A stretch of DNA of 64,000 bases, from NCBI GenBank assembly GCA_012800735.1, contig JAAZIU010000028.1:67245-131244 (forward strand). The letters run 5' to 3'. This DNA comes from Clostridiales bacterium (GTDB lineage Bacteria > Bacillota > Clostridia > Oscillospirales > CAG-272). The notes under the pieces were generated by a model. It was not told where the DNA came from. It did not search any database and saw only the letters and a list, made by a program, of their open reading frames with translations. Shown one piece after another: positions 50,493-59,419 of this stretch; position 1 is the stretch's first letter; each line of letters opens with the position of its first letter. The position numbers and the translations under genes were made by a program.

Positions 50493-52646
50493 TTATATCT
50501 GATGTTCGGTTCTTGCGAGCACTTCCGCCTGCATTGTCTTTGAAAGGGTGACGAAATAATCGCTGTACCCGCCTATCCTGACTATAAGATCGCGGTGGTT
50601 CTGCGGGTTTTTCACCGCGTCGAGCAGCAGCTCTCTGTCGGTCACGTTTATCTGCAGCTCAAATCCGCCGCGTTTCAGGTAGCCCTTGGTAAGGGCGGCG
50701 AGCAGCGGGACTGCGTTGTCGGAAAGCAGGCTTTTCGAGAATTTGATATTCACCGCAACTCCGCCGATGAACGGCGCGTGGTCCCATTTGGTGCTTGAAA
50801 TCAGCGACGCAGTCGGGCCTTTTCTCTCCCTCCCCTGCGCCGGTCCCGAGCCGTCGCCGAGCGGGAATCCCGCGTTTCGGCCGTCGGGGGATGCGCCGGT
50901 GGCCTGACCGAAGTGGTCGTGCATTATCCAGCAGAACATCGAGGGGACGAGGCGGCCGTTTTTAAGCGGCGTTGTGTATTTTTTGCATTCATTTTTGATG
51001 AAATCGGAGATTTCAAGCGCCCGTCTGTCGACTGTGTCGTCGTCGTTGCCGTATTTCGGCGCCGAGAGCAGCAGCTCTTTTATTTCTTCCGCTCCCTTGA
51101 AGTCGGCTAAGCAGGCGGCTTTTATCTCGTCAAGCGTCAGCCGTTTTTGGCTGAAAACCAGCTCCTCAATAGCGGCGAGGGCGTCGCAGACGTTGGAAAG
51201 CCCGACAAAAGAGGGCATTATCCAGTTGTATCTCGCCCCGCCCCGCTCGATGTCGACGCCTTCGGCGAGACAGTCGTTTACAAAGCAGGAAAGCAGCGGG
51301 TCGCAGCTCAGCGTCCGCTCGTAGCGGTTGAGGCACTCGTTTTTCCAGCCCTGCCGGATGCGGTTTGCAAGCTGAAGGTAAAACTCGCCTAAAATCTCTT
51401 CGGTCGAGCCGAAGTCTCTGTCTTTGAGGGTGTCGAGCAGCGTCTGAACCAGGTTGTGATAAGGGCTTGCAACCCAGACGTTGGATGAGTTTGCCGGAGT
51501 TATCTCGACGCAGGTCGAGTGGATATAAAGGCAGCTTTCCTCCTCCGAAACGCCGTACATCATAAGCCCGCGGCGGATGACGTCGTCGTTGAAAATGGCC
51601 GGATGCGAACGGCCGGAGGCGAGGATTTTGCAGGCGAGATTGATGTCTTCGTCCGGCGTCGCTTCTCCGTCGGCGCAGACGCAGAATCCGACGGACGGAT
51701 AGACAAGCCGTGTGTCGGCGACGGCGTTCATCAGAAGTCGGGTAAGGTCGTTTGAAACGACAGAGCCGTCGGGGCGTCTTCCGCCGACCATGTAGCCGGA
51801 ACTGAGGCCGTGCGGCACCCGGCGGTTGATGGATATCGCAAGCGCGTCGCAGATAAGCCGCGCGCGGGCGGGAGTGAGCCTGCCGGATTTGATATCCCGC
51901 TCGTAAAAGGGGTAGAGATATCTGTCGGGGCGACCGAGCTGGTATTGGCTCGAAACGTGCTTCAGCGGCTTCATCGTAAGACAGAACGTCACGAAATGCG
52001 CCGATCTTACCGCCTGAAGAAAGCTCTCCGGCGGGTATTCCGGCACCCTTTGAAGGTCGTCGGCGATGAGCTCAAGTTCGGCTTTGTCCTCGCCGGAGGC
52101 GGTTTTTGCCATCTCTCTCGCCGCGTCGGCGTAGCGGTGGGCGAAGTTTACAACGGCGTTTAGGCATTTTTTCGCCGAATTGTAAAACTCCTGCTTTGCA
52201 AGTCCGTCCGGCGTGTTTAAATCAAGAACGGAGAGATGCCGGTCGATGTTTTCGGATATCCCGCGAAGACCTTCTTTCATCAGAAGCTCGTAGTCGACAG
52301 CCATATGCGACTCCTGCCCGACCGGAGCGGCGCCGCCCGCCATCGTCCATTCGCGCAGCAGCTTGTATTCCTCTTCCTCCGCTTCGGTCAGCTTTCTTGA
52401 GCTTATCCGCCCCGGGATGAGTTCGTTCGGGTCGAGGGCGATTTCGACGTTTTCGAACATATAGCTTAATGCCTTTGCGTACCGCGTCTGAAGCCCGACT
52501 GTCCAGCTGTTTTCCCGGAAACTCTTCCAGAAAAGATACCAGTATTCCGATGTGTCAAAGCCGGAGTGAAGCGCGGCTTCCCGCAGCCGCTCGATTTTTG
52601 CTTTCTGTTCCGCCGACAGCGCGGAGATTTCCAATATATCGTTCAT
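50493..52646 (-). CDS. Glycyl radical enzyme (dehydratase/decarboxylase type)
   Basis: The 717-residue protein has the thiyl loop STCVEITPAN with Cys379 and Glu381 and the C-terminal radical box VRIGGYSDYF with Gly693. The CVE loop is the dehydratase-like form of the family, as in glycerol or propanediol dehydratase and hydroxyproline dehydratase. It is not the pyruvate formate-lyase form, which has two adjacent cysteines. It must be activated by a radical-SAM protein, but none is adjacent. A promoter lies at 52696-52724. The substrate is unknown; the glycerate kinase that is divergent from it would be compatible with a C3 or sugar-acid substrate. Confidence 0.88.
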   Translation of the reverse strand: MNDILEISALSAEQKAKIERLREAALHSGFDTSEYWYLFWKSFRENSWTVGLQTRYAKALSYMFENVEIALDPNELIPGRISSRKLTEAEEEEYKLLREWTMAGGAAPVGQESHMAVDYELLMKEGLRGISENIDRHLSVLDLNTPDGLAKQEFYNSAKKCLNAVVNFAHRYADAAREMAKTASGEDKAELELIADDLQRVPEYPPESFLQAVRSAHFVTFCLTMKPLKHVSSQYQLGRPDRYLYPFYERDIKSGRLTPARARLICDALAISINRRVPHGLSSGYMVGGRRPDGSVVSNDLTRLLMNAVADTRLVYPSVGFCVCADGEATPDEDINLACKILASGRSHPAIFNDDVIRRGLMMYGVSEEESCLYIHSTCVEITPANSSNVWVASPYHNLVQTLLDTLKDRDFGSTEEILGEFYLQLANRIRQGWKNECLNRYERTLSCDPLLSCFVNDCLAEGVDIERGGARYNWIMPSFVGLSNVCDALAAIEELVFSQKRLTLDEIKAACLADFKGAEEIKELLLSAPKYGNDDDTVDRRALEISDFIKNECKKYTTPLKNGRLVPSMFCWIMHDHFGQATGASPDGRNAGFPLGDGSGPAQGRERKGPTASLISSTKWDHAPFIGGVAVNIKFSKSLLSDNAVPLLAALTKGYLKRGGFELQINVTDRELLLDAVKNPQNHRDLIVRIGGYSDYFVTLSKTMQAEVLARTEHQI

Positions 52647-52695
52647 TTTGTATATCCTTTTATATGTTCAATAATACACCTGTTTCGTCATCTTA

Positions 52696-52724
52696 ATGAT
52701 ACCACACCGAAAGCGCCGTGTCAA
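52696..52724 (-). promoter_or_regulatory. Promoter for the glycyl radical enzyme gene
   Basis: On the minus strand TTGACA, 17 bases and TATCAT, about 50 bases before the start. Confidence 0.78.
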
Positions 52725-52742
52725 GCGCGAAAGGAAAAATTA

Positions 52743-53936
52743 ATGAAGTCATCCGAATTAATTATCATAGCCCCCGATTCGTTCAAGGGGACAATATCCT
52801 CCGCCGATGCGGGGGAGATTATCGCGGAGGCGTTCAAATCCGCCGCTTGCGACATCGGCGCTTCGCCGCCGCGCCTCAGCCGCCTTATTATGGCGGACGG
52901 CGGAGAGGGGACGACCGCCGCCCTCGGCGCAAAGCTGATTTATAAGGACGTCTGCGGGCCTGACGCCCTCATATCGCTCAAAGGAGAGCCGACGGGACAG
53001 CGAGTAAAGGGATTTTTCGGAATTCTGGACGCGGAAGACGGTATTACCGGCGTTGTCGAACTTGCCGCCGCCGCGGCGCTTACCCAAAGCGAGCGGCGAA
53101 ACCCGGAACTCGCGACGACATACGGCGTCGGGGAGCTTATCAAAGCCGCCCTCGACTTCGGGGCAAAGCGGCTGATACTCACCCTCGGCGGCAGCGCGAC
53201 AAACGACGGCGGCGCGGGGATGGCGGCGGCATTGGGCGTTGTTTTCACCGACAAAGAGGGCAGAAGCTTCATCCCCACAGGCGGCAGTCTTTCGGATATC
53301 GCGAAAATCGACCTTTCCGGGCTGGATTCCCGGCTTGCCGGGACTGACGTCGACGTCATGTGCGACGTGAAATTCCCGATGGCGGGAGCGCGGGGAGCGT
53401 CGGCGAACTTCGCGCCGCAGAAAGGCGCGGACGCGGCGATGGTTGAGCGGCTTGACAGAGGACTGCGGCATCTCGCCGCGCTTTGGGTGGAAAGCGGGCT
53501 TTGCTCCTCCGACATACTTGAGCTTGAAGGCGGGGGCGCCGCAGGCGGAGCGGGCGCCGGAGCGGCGGTGTTTTTGGGCGGACGGCTTCGCCCGGGCGCC
53601 GAGGTGGTGCTTGACGTCGCCGGATTTGACGGACTGCTGAAAGAAGCCGCGCTTGTAGTAACCGGAGAGGGGAAATTCGACCACACCAGCCTCAACGGAA
53701 AGGCGGTTGGCGCGGCGGCGGCAAGGGCGAAAGCGGCGGGCGTTCCGGTACTCGTAATCGCCGGGGCTGCCGATGTTCTCCCGCCGGAATTGCTGTCGGA
53801 ATACGGCGTAACGGCGGTACTTTGCTCTCAGCGCGGCGCCGTCCGCCCGGAAGAGCTTGCCGGACGCGCCAAAGGCGATCTCTATGAAGCGGCGTATCAC
53901 GCGGCGCGGCTGTGGTACGGGGCGCGGCGGGGGTAA
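52743..53936 (+). CDS. Glycerate kinase (GarK/GlxK type)
   Basis: The start at 52743 follows AAAGGA; a longer in-frame version overlaps the divergent gene. The 397-residue protein has the family start IIAPDSFKGTISSADAGEII, RLIMADGGEGT, the conserved TLGGSATNDGGAGMAAALG and a C-terminal TGEGKFDHTSLNGKAVGAAA motif. It phosphorylates glycerate to 2-phosphoglycerate, feeding glycolysis from glyoxylate, tartronate, glucarate or serine breakdown. Together with the nearby oxidoreductase, lactonase and LarA-like genes it supports a sugar-acid or hydroxy-acid degradation region. Confidence 0.93.
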   Translation: MKSSELIIIAPDSFKGTISSADAGEIIAEAFKSAACDIGASPPRLSRLIMADGGEGTTAALGAKLIYKDVCGPDALISLKGEPTGQRVKGFFGILDAEDGITGVVELAAAAALTQSERRNPELATTYGVGELIKAALDFGAKRLILTLGGSATNDGGAGMAAALGVVFTDKEGRSFIPTGGSLSDIAKIDLSGLDSRLAGTDVDVMCDVKFPMAGARGASANFAPQKGADAAMVERLDRGLRHLAALWVESGLCSSDILELEGGGAAGGAGAGAAVFLGGRLRPGAEVVLDVAGFDGLLKEAALVVTGEGKFDHTSLNGKAVGAAAARAKAAGVPVLVIAGAADVLPPELLSEYGVTAVLCSQRGAVRPEELAGRAKGDLYEAAYHAARLWYGARRG

Positions 53937-53958
53937 AGGCAGTACAACTGAAAGCCGA

Positions 53959-53992
53959 TAAAAAAGCCGGGACTTTGGTTAAGTCCCGGGAT
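53959..53992 (-). terminator. Terminator after the 54008 lipoprotein gene
   Basis: CCGGGACTT pairs with AAGTCCCGG around TGGTT, and on the minus strand is followed by CTTTTTTATC. Confidence 0.85.
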
Positions 53993-54007
53993 TGATATGT
54001 TACGATA

Positions 54008-54943
54008 TTACGGAGCAAGCGGCGTATCCTGAATAACTTCAACCGGAGTTGCCATTTCCGGTTCGGCGTCTGCCGCGATGTCCGGCGCTGCGCTTAAAAC
54101 ATAGTCCTCGTCCGCTTTGAAATTTCCGGAGGCGACGTCGGCGAAAAGCTCGTCGATTTTAAGCGACTGCCTGTTGTAGTCCTCAGCTAACGAAAAGGGT
54201 ATTGACTGCCGGACAACCGCTTCGTCTATGCCGAATTCGGCGATAAACGGCGCGATATCCCAGCGGCTTATCTGTCCGCTGAAAGTCAGGAAATTTTCGC
54301 TTATCCCCTCGGGCACCGGGTCGCGGAGCCATTCGCGGGTCTCGTTGAGCCGCTTTTTCCACGCTTCATAGGCGTCCGGTCGGTTATCCTTTACATAAGA
54401 TAACAGATTATATTTCAGATCGAACAGGAAACTGTTGAGGTAAAAAATCCGCAGCCGCTCATCCCGGTTTTTGTCGCTGTAATACTCGTCCGCCGTGCCG
54501 CCGTAAATGGCGTCGGTATTGTAATTCAGTTGGTATCTCACGTTTTCCGAGTATTTTATTACGAATTCAAACTTCTCTCTCGGAATGTTGTAATCGGATA
54601 TGAACTGAGCGATGTTATACTTCTCATAGTCTTCGCCGTAGGATGTCGACCATTTGAGGTATTCTTCCCGGCAGACGAGCTGCTCATACACGATTAAATG
54701 GTAGGAGTTTGCGTATTCGTTTCTGTAGAATATCAATGAATGAGGGCAGACGGACAGGGAAATTCTGCCCATTCCGGGGTCGTAGTTTGGGGGAGCTTCC
54801 GCAGGAAGAGCTTCCGCGGGCGGAGCTTCTATGGGCGGTATTTCCGCAGAGGGGGTTTCTGCGGCAACCGCCTCTTTTGCCTCGCAGGCGGCGAGGGCGA
54901 TCAGCATTATTATTGCCGATATGAGGCAGATAAGCTTTTTCAT
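54008..54943 (-). CDS. Lipoprotein of unknown function with Pro/Ala/Glu linker
   Basis: The 311-residue product has a lipoprotein signal with lipobox LAAC (Cys19-20 region of LIALAACEAKE) and then a PPAEALPAEAPP linker of about 30 residues, so the rest is held outside the membrane. The remainder is largely helical and charged (ISDYNIPREKFEFVIKYSEN) and no domain was recognised. It ends in an acidic tail. It stands alone between glycerate kinase and serine hydrolase genes with its own terminator. Function unknown. Confidence 0.75.
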   Translation of the reverse strand: MKKLICLISAIIMLIALAACEAKEAVAAETPSAEIPPIEAPPAEALPAEAPPNYDPGMGRISLSVCPHSLIFYRNEYANSYHLIVYEQLVCREEYLKWSTSYGEDYEKYNIAQFISDYNIPREKFEFVIKYSENVRYQLNYNTDAIYGGTADEYYSDKNRDERLRIFYLNSFLFDLKYNLLSYVKDNRPDAYEAWKKRLNETREWLRDPVPEGISENFLTFSGQISRWDIAPFIAEFGIDEAVVRQSIPFSLAEDYNRQSLKIDELFADVASGNFKADEDYVLSAAPDIAADAEPEMATPVEVIQDTPLAP

Positions 54944-55030
54944 AGTAATTCCCCTTCGTTGTTTGTTCGGATTCCGGCAAAAACAGGCGCAAAAATGGAG
55001 TCAATCATTCGGCAAATTGCGGGAGATGCG

Positions 55031-56512
55031 TTAACTCATCACATCCGCCATTCCCACCTTGCCGTCCGGGATGGTTTGCCCCGAGATGTTCATAATCTTT
55101 TCGTCGAAATCAAACACATAGTTCTGACCGTGTGGCGAGTCGATGAACTGAATTTTGAAACACAGCCGGTTACCCTCCCATTTAAACGTCGCGGCGGCTT
55201 CGGCGCGGCGGCGGCTCTCCGGGCGGAGCATCCATTCGTAAAGCGCGGAAGGGAAGTCTTCGATAATCCCGCGCCTCCAGCCGCCGTTCACAGCCCAGAT
55301 CGTCCTTGCCCCGTCGGGCAAGAGGAAGCAAAGCATCGCTTTTTTGCCCTCTGTCTTCACCATGATTTTTTCGACGTCCAAAAGCTCTTTGACTTTTAAT
55401 TCGCCGTCGAAGTCCTTTTCTTCGCCTCCGCAGAGCGCCGTCTGAAACTCGAACGACTGCTCGGTTTTGCGAAGTTCCGAGAGCGCGGCTTCGTCTTCCG
55501 GGAGCGCTGAGCGGTTAAAGTGCGGGTAGATAAGCTCCCAGAAAGCGTCCATCGCGTCCTGAAAGCGGTTGTCTTCGGCGGTCTGAATCCATACCGCCTC
55601 CTGTTCGGGCAGCACCACCATCAGCTGACCGAAAGCGCCGTCGCCGCGGAAGCACTGATGCTGACACCGCCAGAGGGTGTAGCCATACCCCTGGCTCCAG
55701 TCGGCGGTGCCGCTGTTTTCGGTTTGATAAGCCGACGCGCGCCGCGCCCAGTCCCGGCTGAAAATCCGCTTGCCGTTGAACATTCCGTCGTTCAGATAGA
55801 CCGAGCCCAATTTCAGCATATCGATAGGCGAGACATGAATTCCCCAGCCGCCCTCGCAAATCCCCCGCGGGCAGCGGTCCCATTCAACGCCGCGCTCGAT
55901 GCCGGAATCGGTTTTTACGTCTTCACACCTTATCCCCAGCGGATTTAGCAGCCGCGGGCGCAGGTATTCGAGAGCCGAAACGCCGGCTACCCGCTCGATA
56001 ATTGCGCAGAGCATATACTGATTCGCCGAATCGTAGCACCAATGGGTGCCGGGGCGGTATTTCACTTCGTAGGCGAGATACGTCTTCACCCAGTCGCCGT
56101 CGGGAGAATTGAGGCAGGCGCCGGTCGAGTCGGTTTCATGGCCGGAGCTCATCGAAAGCAGGTCTGCGACGGTCATAAGCGAAAGATTCTCCGAAACGGT
56201 TTCCGGCAGCTTGTCCGGGAAGAAGGAGATAACTTTATCGTAGAGCGAAAGCAGCCCCTCGTCGCGGGCGATGCCTATCGCCGCGCCGCACCATGACTTT
56301 GAAATCGAATAGACGTGCCGCCGGTCGGTGATTTTATACGGCGACGCCGCCATCTCCGAGACGATGTTTCCTCGCCGCATAAGGATAAAGCCCTGTATGC
56401 CGATGCCGAGTTCTTTTATGCGGTCAAGATAGGCGTTTATCGCGCCGGAGGGAATCCCCTCGCTTTCCGGCGACGCGTGCGGGAAGTCGAATTTCCGAAA
56501 TCTGTGTTTCAT
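55031..56512 (-). CDS. Serine hydrolase, beta-lactamase class C-like
   Basis: The start at 56512 follows GGAGG with an 8-base gap; earlier in-frame ATGs lie inside the ribosome site. The 493-residue protein has the SxxK motif SISK (Ser69, Lys72) and the YxN-type motif YDSANQY near residue 160, the active site of class C beta-lactamases, DD-peptidases and esterases. The long C-terminal region (after about 320) may hold a lipocalin-like or unknown domain. There is no clear signal peptide, so cytoplasmic esterase activity is more likely than antibiotic hydrolysis. Substrate unknown. Confidence 0.82.
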   Translation of the reverse strand: MKHRFRKFDFPHASPESEGIPSGAINAYLDRIKELGIGIQGFILMRRGNIVSEMAASPYKITDRRHVYSISKSWCGAAIGIARDEGLLSLYDKVISFFPDKLPETVSENLSLMTVADLLSMSSGHETDSTGACLNSPDGDWVKTYLAYEVKYRPGTHWCYDSANQYMLCAIIERVAGVSALEYLRPRLLNPLGIRCEDVKTDSGIERGVEWDRCPRGICEGGWGIHVSPIDMLKLGSVYLNDGMFNGKRIFSRDWARRASAYQTENSGTADWSQGYGYTLWRCQHQCFRGDGAFGQLMVVLPEQEAVWIQTAEDNRFQDAMDAFWELIYPHFNRSALPEDEAALSELRKTEQSFEFQTALCGGEEKDFDGELKVKELLDVEKIMVKTEGKKAMLCFLLPDGARTIWAVNGGWRRGIIEDFPSALYEWMLRPESRRRAEAAATFKWEGNRLCFKIQFIDSPHGQNYVFDFDEKIMNISGQTIPDGKVGMADVMS

Positions 56513-56534
56513 TTGGTTTTCCTCCATATATATC

Positions 56535-56663
56535 AATCATTCCTGTCAGGATGCAATCGTTTATAAGTGTATACTTTCTTTCCAGCTTCTTTATATCTCT
56601 GGAAACTTTCGTTGCAAATACAATGTTCTGATCACTCACTTTATAGAGCTTATAGTCCGGCAT
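56535..56663 (-). other. Small AT-rich open frame, doubtful
   Basis: A 79-residue frame (MPDYKLYKVSDQNIVFATKV) starts at 56663, but its second half lies in another frame of the serine hydrolase gene. Only the first ~42 codons (56535-56663) are outside it and AT-rich. No family was recognised. It may be a fragment of the neighbouring decayed island. Confidence 0.3.
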
Positions 56664-56764
56664 TGCCTTTTTCCATAATTTTGTGTTTTATATAACGCAA
56701 ATGGATATCCCGGAAGGATCAATCTCCTTTTATAGTATCGATCCTTCCAGACTACGAAAATCAG

Positions 56765-57202
56765 TTAATTATTATGACCTGACTCTGCATCATATATACG
56801 CCACTTTATTTTTTTGCAGCATACCCATGTTGTATTATTATCCGTCAGGCAGGAAACATCCTCCGGATCAAATTCATCCTCCGGGGACCAGTAAAAAACA
56901 CCGTTCCGCTGCATCAATTTCCCTTTGAATATTTCACATGAATACCTGCAGGGAAGCGGCGTAAAATGAAAATGAATCAAATCCGTAAATACTACATCAA
57001 ATCTTCTGCATGTTTCATTTTGACTGTGAAATTGGATAGTCAGTGTATTGACAGAGTTTACAGGATGCATTGTCAGATTTTCACTCACATAGGCTCCACT
57101 TTTATAGTGAATTTCAAATATACAGCTGTCATGAAAATATTCACATTGATCAAGAAAACACACTATATCTTTTTCGTTTTTTATTTCAAATAAATCATCC
57201 AT
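56765..57202 (-). CDS. Uncharacterised 145-residue protein, likely immunity protein
   Basis: The protein starts MDDLFEIKNEKDIVCFLDQC and contains FHDSCIFEIHYKSGAYVSEN and WRIYDAESG. No function is established. It is AT-rich compared with the rest of the window. Its start lies just after the stop of a frameshifted toxin-tip fragment, with GAGGACTTG as ribosome site; this arrangement is the usual one for toxin and immunity genes. Calling it an immunity protein rests only on that context. Confidence 0.55.
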   Translation of the reverse strand: MDDLFEIKNEKDIVCFLDQCEYFHDSCIFEIHYKSGAYVSENLTMHPVNSVNTLTIQFHSQNETCRRFDVVFTDLIHFHFTPLPCRYSCEIFKGKLMQRNGVFYWSPEDEFDPEDVSCLTDNNTTWVCCKKIKWRIYDAESGHNN

Positions 57203-57205
57203 TGT

Positions 57206-57416
57206 TCAAGTCCTCGTAGGATTTCCGTTCTCATCCCGTGTCCAATAGTGATCGTGGGGATTCGTATGTGTGCCTGGGCTTCCATGATCCGTATAATCCG
57301 TTATCCATGTATGCACGTCCCTCGCTATCATAATATCTGATTTGTTTAATAGAGCCATCTTCATAGTATAAAGCGGCACTACCATTTGCACTCCATTTTT
57401 TTGTCTTGTTTTTCAT
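57206..57416 (-). pseudogene. Frameshifted C-terminal tip of a polymorphic-toxin-like protein
   Basis: Two overlapping minus-strand frames together give one recognisable C-terminus. The first reads KKWSANGSAALYYEDGSIKQ and then YYDSEGRAYMD; the second continues TDYTDHGSPGTHTNPHDHYW and ends GNPTRT-stop. The join near 57300 needs a one-base change of frame. Repeats of the type YYEDG and YYDSEG and the TDHG-x-P-x-H tail are usual at the ends of RHS/YD-like toxins. The large N-terminal part is missing. It directly precedes the gene at 56765, its possible immunity partner. Confidence 0.6.
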
Positions 57417-57527
57417 TAAGTCGTCTTCCCGTTTATGCAGCAGATATTCACATTACAAATATCCGCCAAAAATGGTTCAAACCATCGGACTCACCGCATT
57501 TCCATTTCACTTGGGCCAATAATATAC

Positions 57528-58106
57528 TTACACCTTATAATCAATGATGTCGCTCCAAAACGGAATGTACATTAAATTTTCACTTGAGGAACAACGACAA
57601 CCGATCTCAAACTCATGATATAAGTAATCCTGTAAATCACTTCCATAATAAATGGTATCGCGTCCAACCGTCGAGATGACAGGAGGACTATCCATATTCT
57701 GAAGCTGCGGCATATAACGATGTGAGAATATCGGAATTAATCGCGGCGCTTTCTCGCTTATCTGGATGAAAAGTTTCATAATTTCGTTCTGTTCTTTGGG
57801 TCTCTCCCCCCATTGAGGAATCCAGAATTCTCTCAATACCGATTTCAAAAGCCAGTCATACGGTAATTGAATACGATGTTTTATTTCAGAAATATTTGAC
57901 TCTGAATAATTTGTCCAACAAGGAAAACGATTATCTTTCTCAGTAAAAGGAATGCCACGACTGTAAAAGCATCGCAGTGATTTTGGGAACTTAATATCAT
58001 ATATTGTTTCGATTCTGCACAGTTCTTCTTCCGTCAGATTATCAGAAAACTGTATGCCTTTTGCCTTGAGTTGATCTACTATCTCAGTTACGTCATTCAT
58101 TATCAT
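57528..58106 (-). CDS. SMI1/KNR4 (SUKH) family immunity-like protein
   Basis: The 192-residue product has the SUKH pattern: LTEEELCRIETIYDIKFPKS with YSRGIPF, then RLIPIFSHRYMPQ, then PPVISTVGRDTIYYGSDLQD. SUKH proteins often protect against nuclease or other toxins of contact-dependent systems. GGAG precedes the first ATG by 4 bases. It directly follows a frameshifted barnase-like RNase tip, a classic toxin/immunity order, though the barnase partner is more often barstar. It is intact and AT-rich. Confidence 0.75.
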   Translation of the reverse strand: MIMNDVTEIVDQLKAKGIQFSDNLTEEELCRIETIYDIKFPKSLRCFYSRGIPFTEKDNRFPCWTNYSESNISEIKHRIQLPYDWLLKSVLREFWIPQWGERPKEQNEIMKLFIQISEKAPRLIPIFSHRYMPQLQNMDSPPVISTVGRDTIYYGSDLQDYLYHEFEIGCRCSSSENLMYIPFWSDIIDYKV

Positions 58107-58114
58107 ATTTCTCC

Positions 58115-58370
58115 TTACATTTTATACCATGTTCTGTAATGATCAGGGGAATAATAAGCCGAACCATCTGCACCTATCACAAGCCGCTCCCTGCCCACTC
58201 ATATAATATGTAGTATAGGTAGTACCTTCCGGTAAATAAGGATAGGATATATTATCATATGCATGACTATCATACATCTTCTTTTCATTTTCTTTCCTCT
58301 TATATGACTGTTTTTTATATTGATTGTTCCGGATAAATGATACCACTCCGGGCGGAAAAATTATATACAT
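58115..58370 (-). pseudogene. Frameshifted barnase-like ribonuclease toxin tip
   Basis: One frame gives PYLPEGTTYTTYYMSG and another continues RERLVIGADGSAYYSPDHYR and ends TWYKM-stop at 58115. Joined near 58188 in a G-rich run, these reproduce the C-terminal half of barnase, including the DHY motif with the catalytic histidine and the preceding arginine. The N-terminal half with the catalytic glutamate is not seen, so the fragment is a broken toxin tip. The intact SUKH gene follows immediately. Confidence 0.7.
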
Positions 58371-58470
58371 AAATGTAAATTTGTCGAAATTTCACCAAAA
58401 AACCGTATTATTCTGCCGGCGCGGATTTTGCCTTAAAGTGATAAATTAACATTATATTAACTTAAAAAAA

Positions 58471-58499
58471 TTGAATGAAATTCGAATAAAAGATATAAT
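58471..58499 (+). promoter_or_regulatory. Promoter for the aminotransferase gene
   Basis: TTGAAT, 17 bases and TATAAT, about 80 bases before the start at 58578. Confidence 0.78.
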
Positions 58500-58577
58500 A
58501 ATTCCGTGTGCCATGCAAAAAGCGCGGCAACAACATAATATCAAAAATACTTTTTTACATAAAGACCGGAGGATATA

Positions 58578-59417
58578 ATGCGGACTGTTGGATATTTTAA
58601 CGGTGAGATTGCCGAAACGGAAGATCTTAAGATACCGGCGCTGAGCAGGGCGGTCTATTTCGGCGACGGCTGCTATGAGGCGGCTTTTGTCGTAAACCGC
58701 AGGATTTTTCAGCTTGAAAATCACGTCAACCGCTTCTTTTCATCGATGAAGCTGCTCAAAATACAGCCTGCGTGGACGCGGGAGGAGCTCTGCGAGATAC
58801 TTAAATCCCTCGTCGCAAAGCTTGACTCTCCGACAGGTCATCTCTACTGGCAGGCTGACCGCGGCACCGCCAGGCGCGCCCATGTTTTCCCCGCAGACGC
58901 TAAGGCAAATCTGCTCGTTTTTGTAAATCCCGCAGAGATGCCGGATTTCTTCCGCGAGATAAAGCTTATCTCCCTCCCCGACATCCGCTTTGAAATCTGC
59001 AATATAAAGACTTTAAATCTCATCCCCTCGATCCTTGCGTCGGAGGAAGCCCGTAAGAACGGCGTCGACGAGACCGTGCTGCACCGCAGGGGGGTAGTCA
59101 CCGAATGCGCCCATTCGAACATCTCTATCCTCAAAAACGGCGTTTTGTATACCCATCCCGCCGATAACTTCATCCTGCCCGGAACCGTGCGGCATGATAT
59201 GCTTAATATATGCGCAAAAAAAGGCATTCCGGTAATTGAACGCGCTTTCACTCTCGACGAGCTTCGCGGCTGCGACGAGGCGCTGGTGACGGCTTCCTTT
59301 TCGATGATCCGCCGCGCCGTCATGCTCGACGGCGAAAAGATTGGCGGACGCGACTATGATACCTGCCGCCTTATCCAGGCGGAGTATAAAGCGATGATCG
59401 AGGCGCTGTACGACTGA
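58578..59417 (+). CDS. Class IV aminotransferase, D-amino-acid transaminase-like
   Basis: The 279-residue PLP enzyme has the pyridoxal lysine Lys144 in NIKTLNLIPSILASEEA, ECAHSNISIL, and YWQADRGTARRAHVFP, the arginine-rich sequence typical of D-alanine aminotransferase (Q-x-x-R-G-x-A-x-R). It would interconvert D-alanine and D-glutamate for peptidoglycan. A branched-chain aminotransferase is the alternative, but the D-type motif is favoured. It has a promoter and GGAGG, and its stop lies two bases before the next gene. Confidence 0.88.
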   Translation: MRTVGYFNGEIAETEDLKIPALSRAVYFGDGCYEAAFVVNRRIFQLENHVNRFFSSMKLLKIQPAWTREELCEILKSLVAKLDSPTGHLYWQADRGTARRAHVFPADAKANLLVFVNPAEMPDFFREIKLISLPDIRFEICNIKTLNLIPSILASEEARKNGVDETVLHRRGVVTECAHSNISILKNGVLYTHPADNFILPGTVRHDMLNICAKKGIPVIERAFTLDELRGCDEALVTASFSMIRRAVMLDGEKIGGRDYDTCRLIQAEYKAMIEALYD

Positions 59418-59419
59418 AA

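Noticed and set aside
52566-52742. N-terminal extension of glycerate kinase
   Set aside because: It overlaps the divergent glycyl radical enzyme gene, while the conserved family start and AAAGGA site support 52743.
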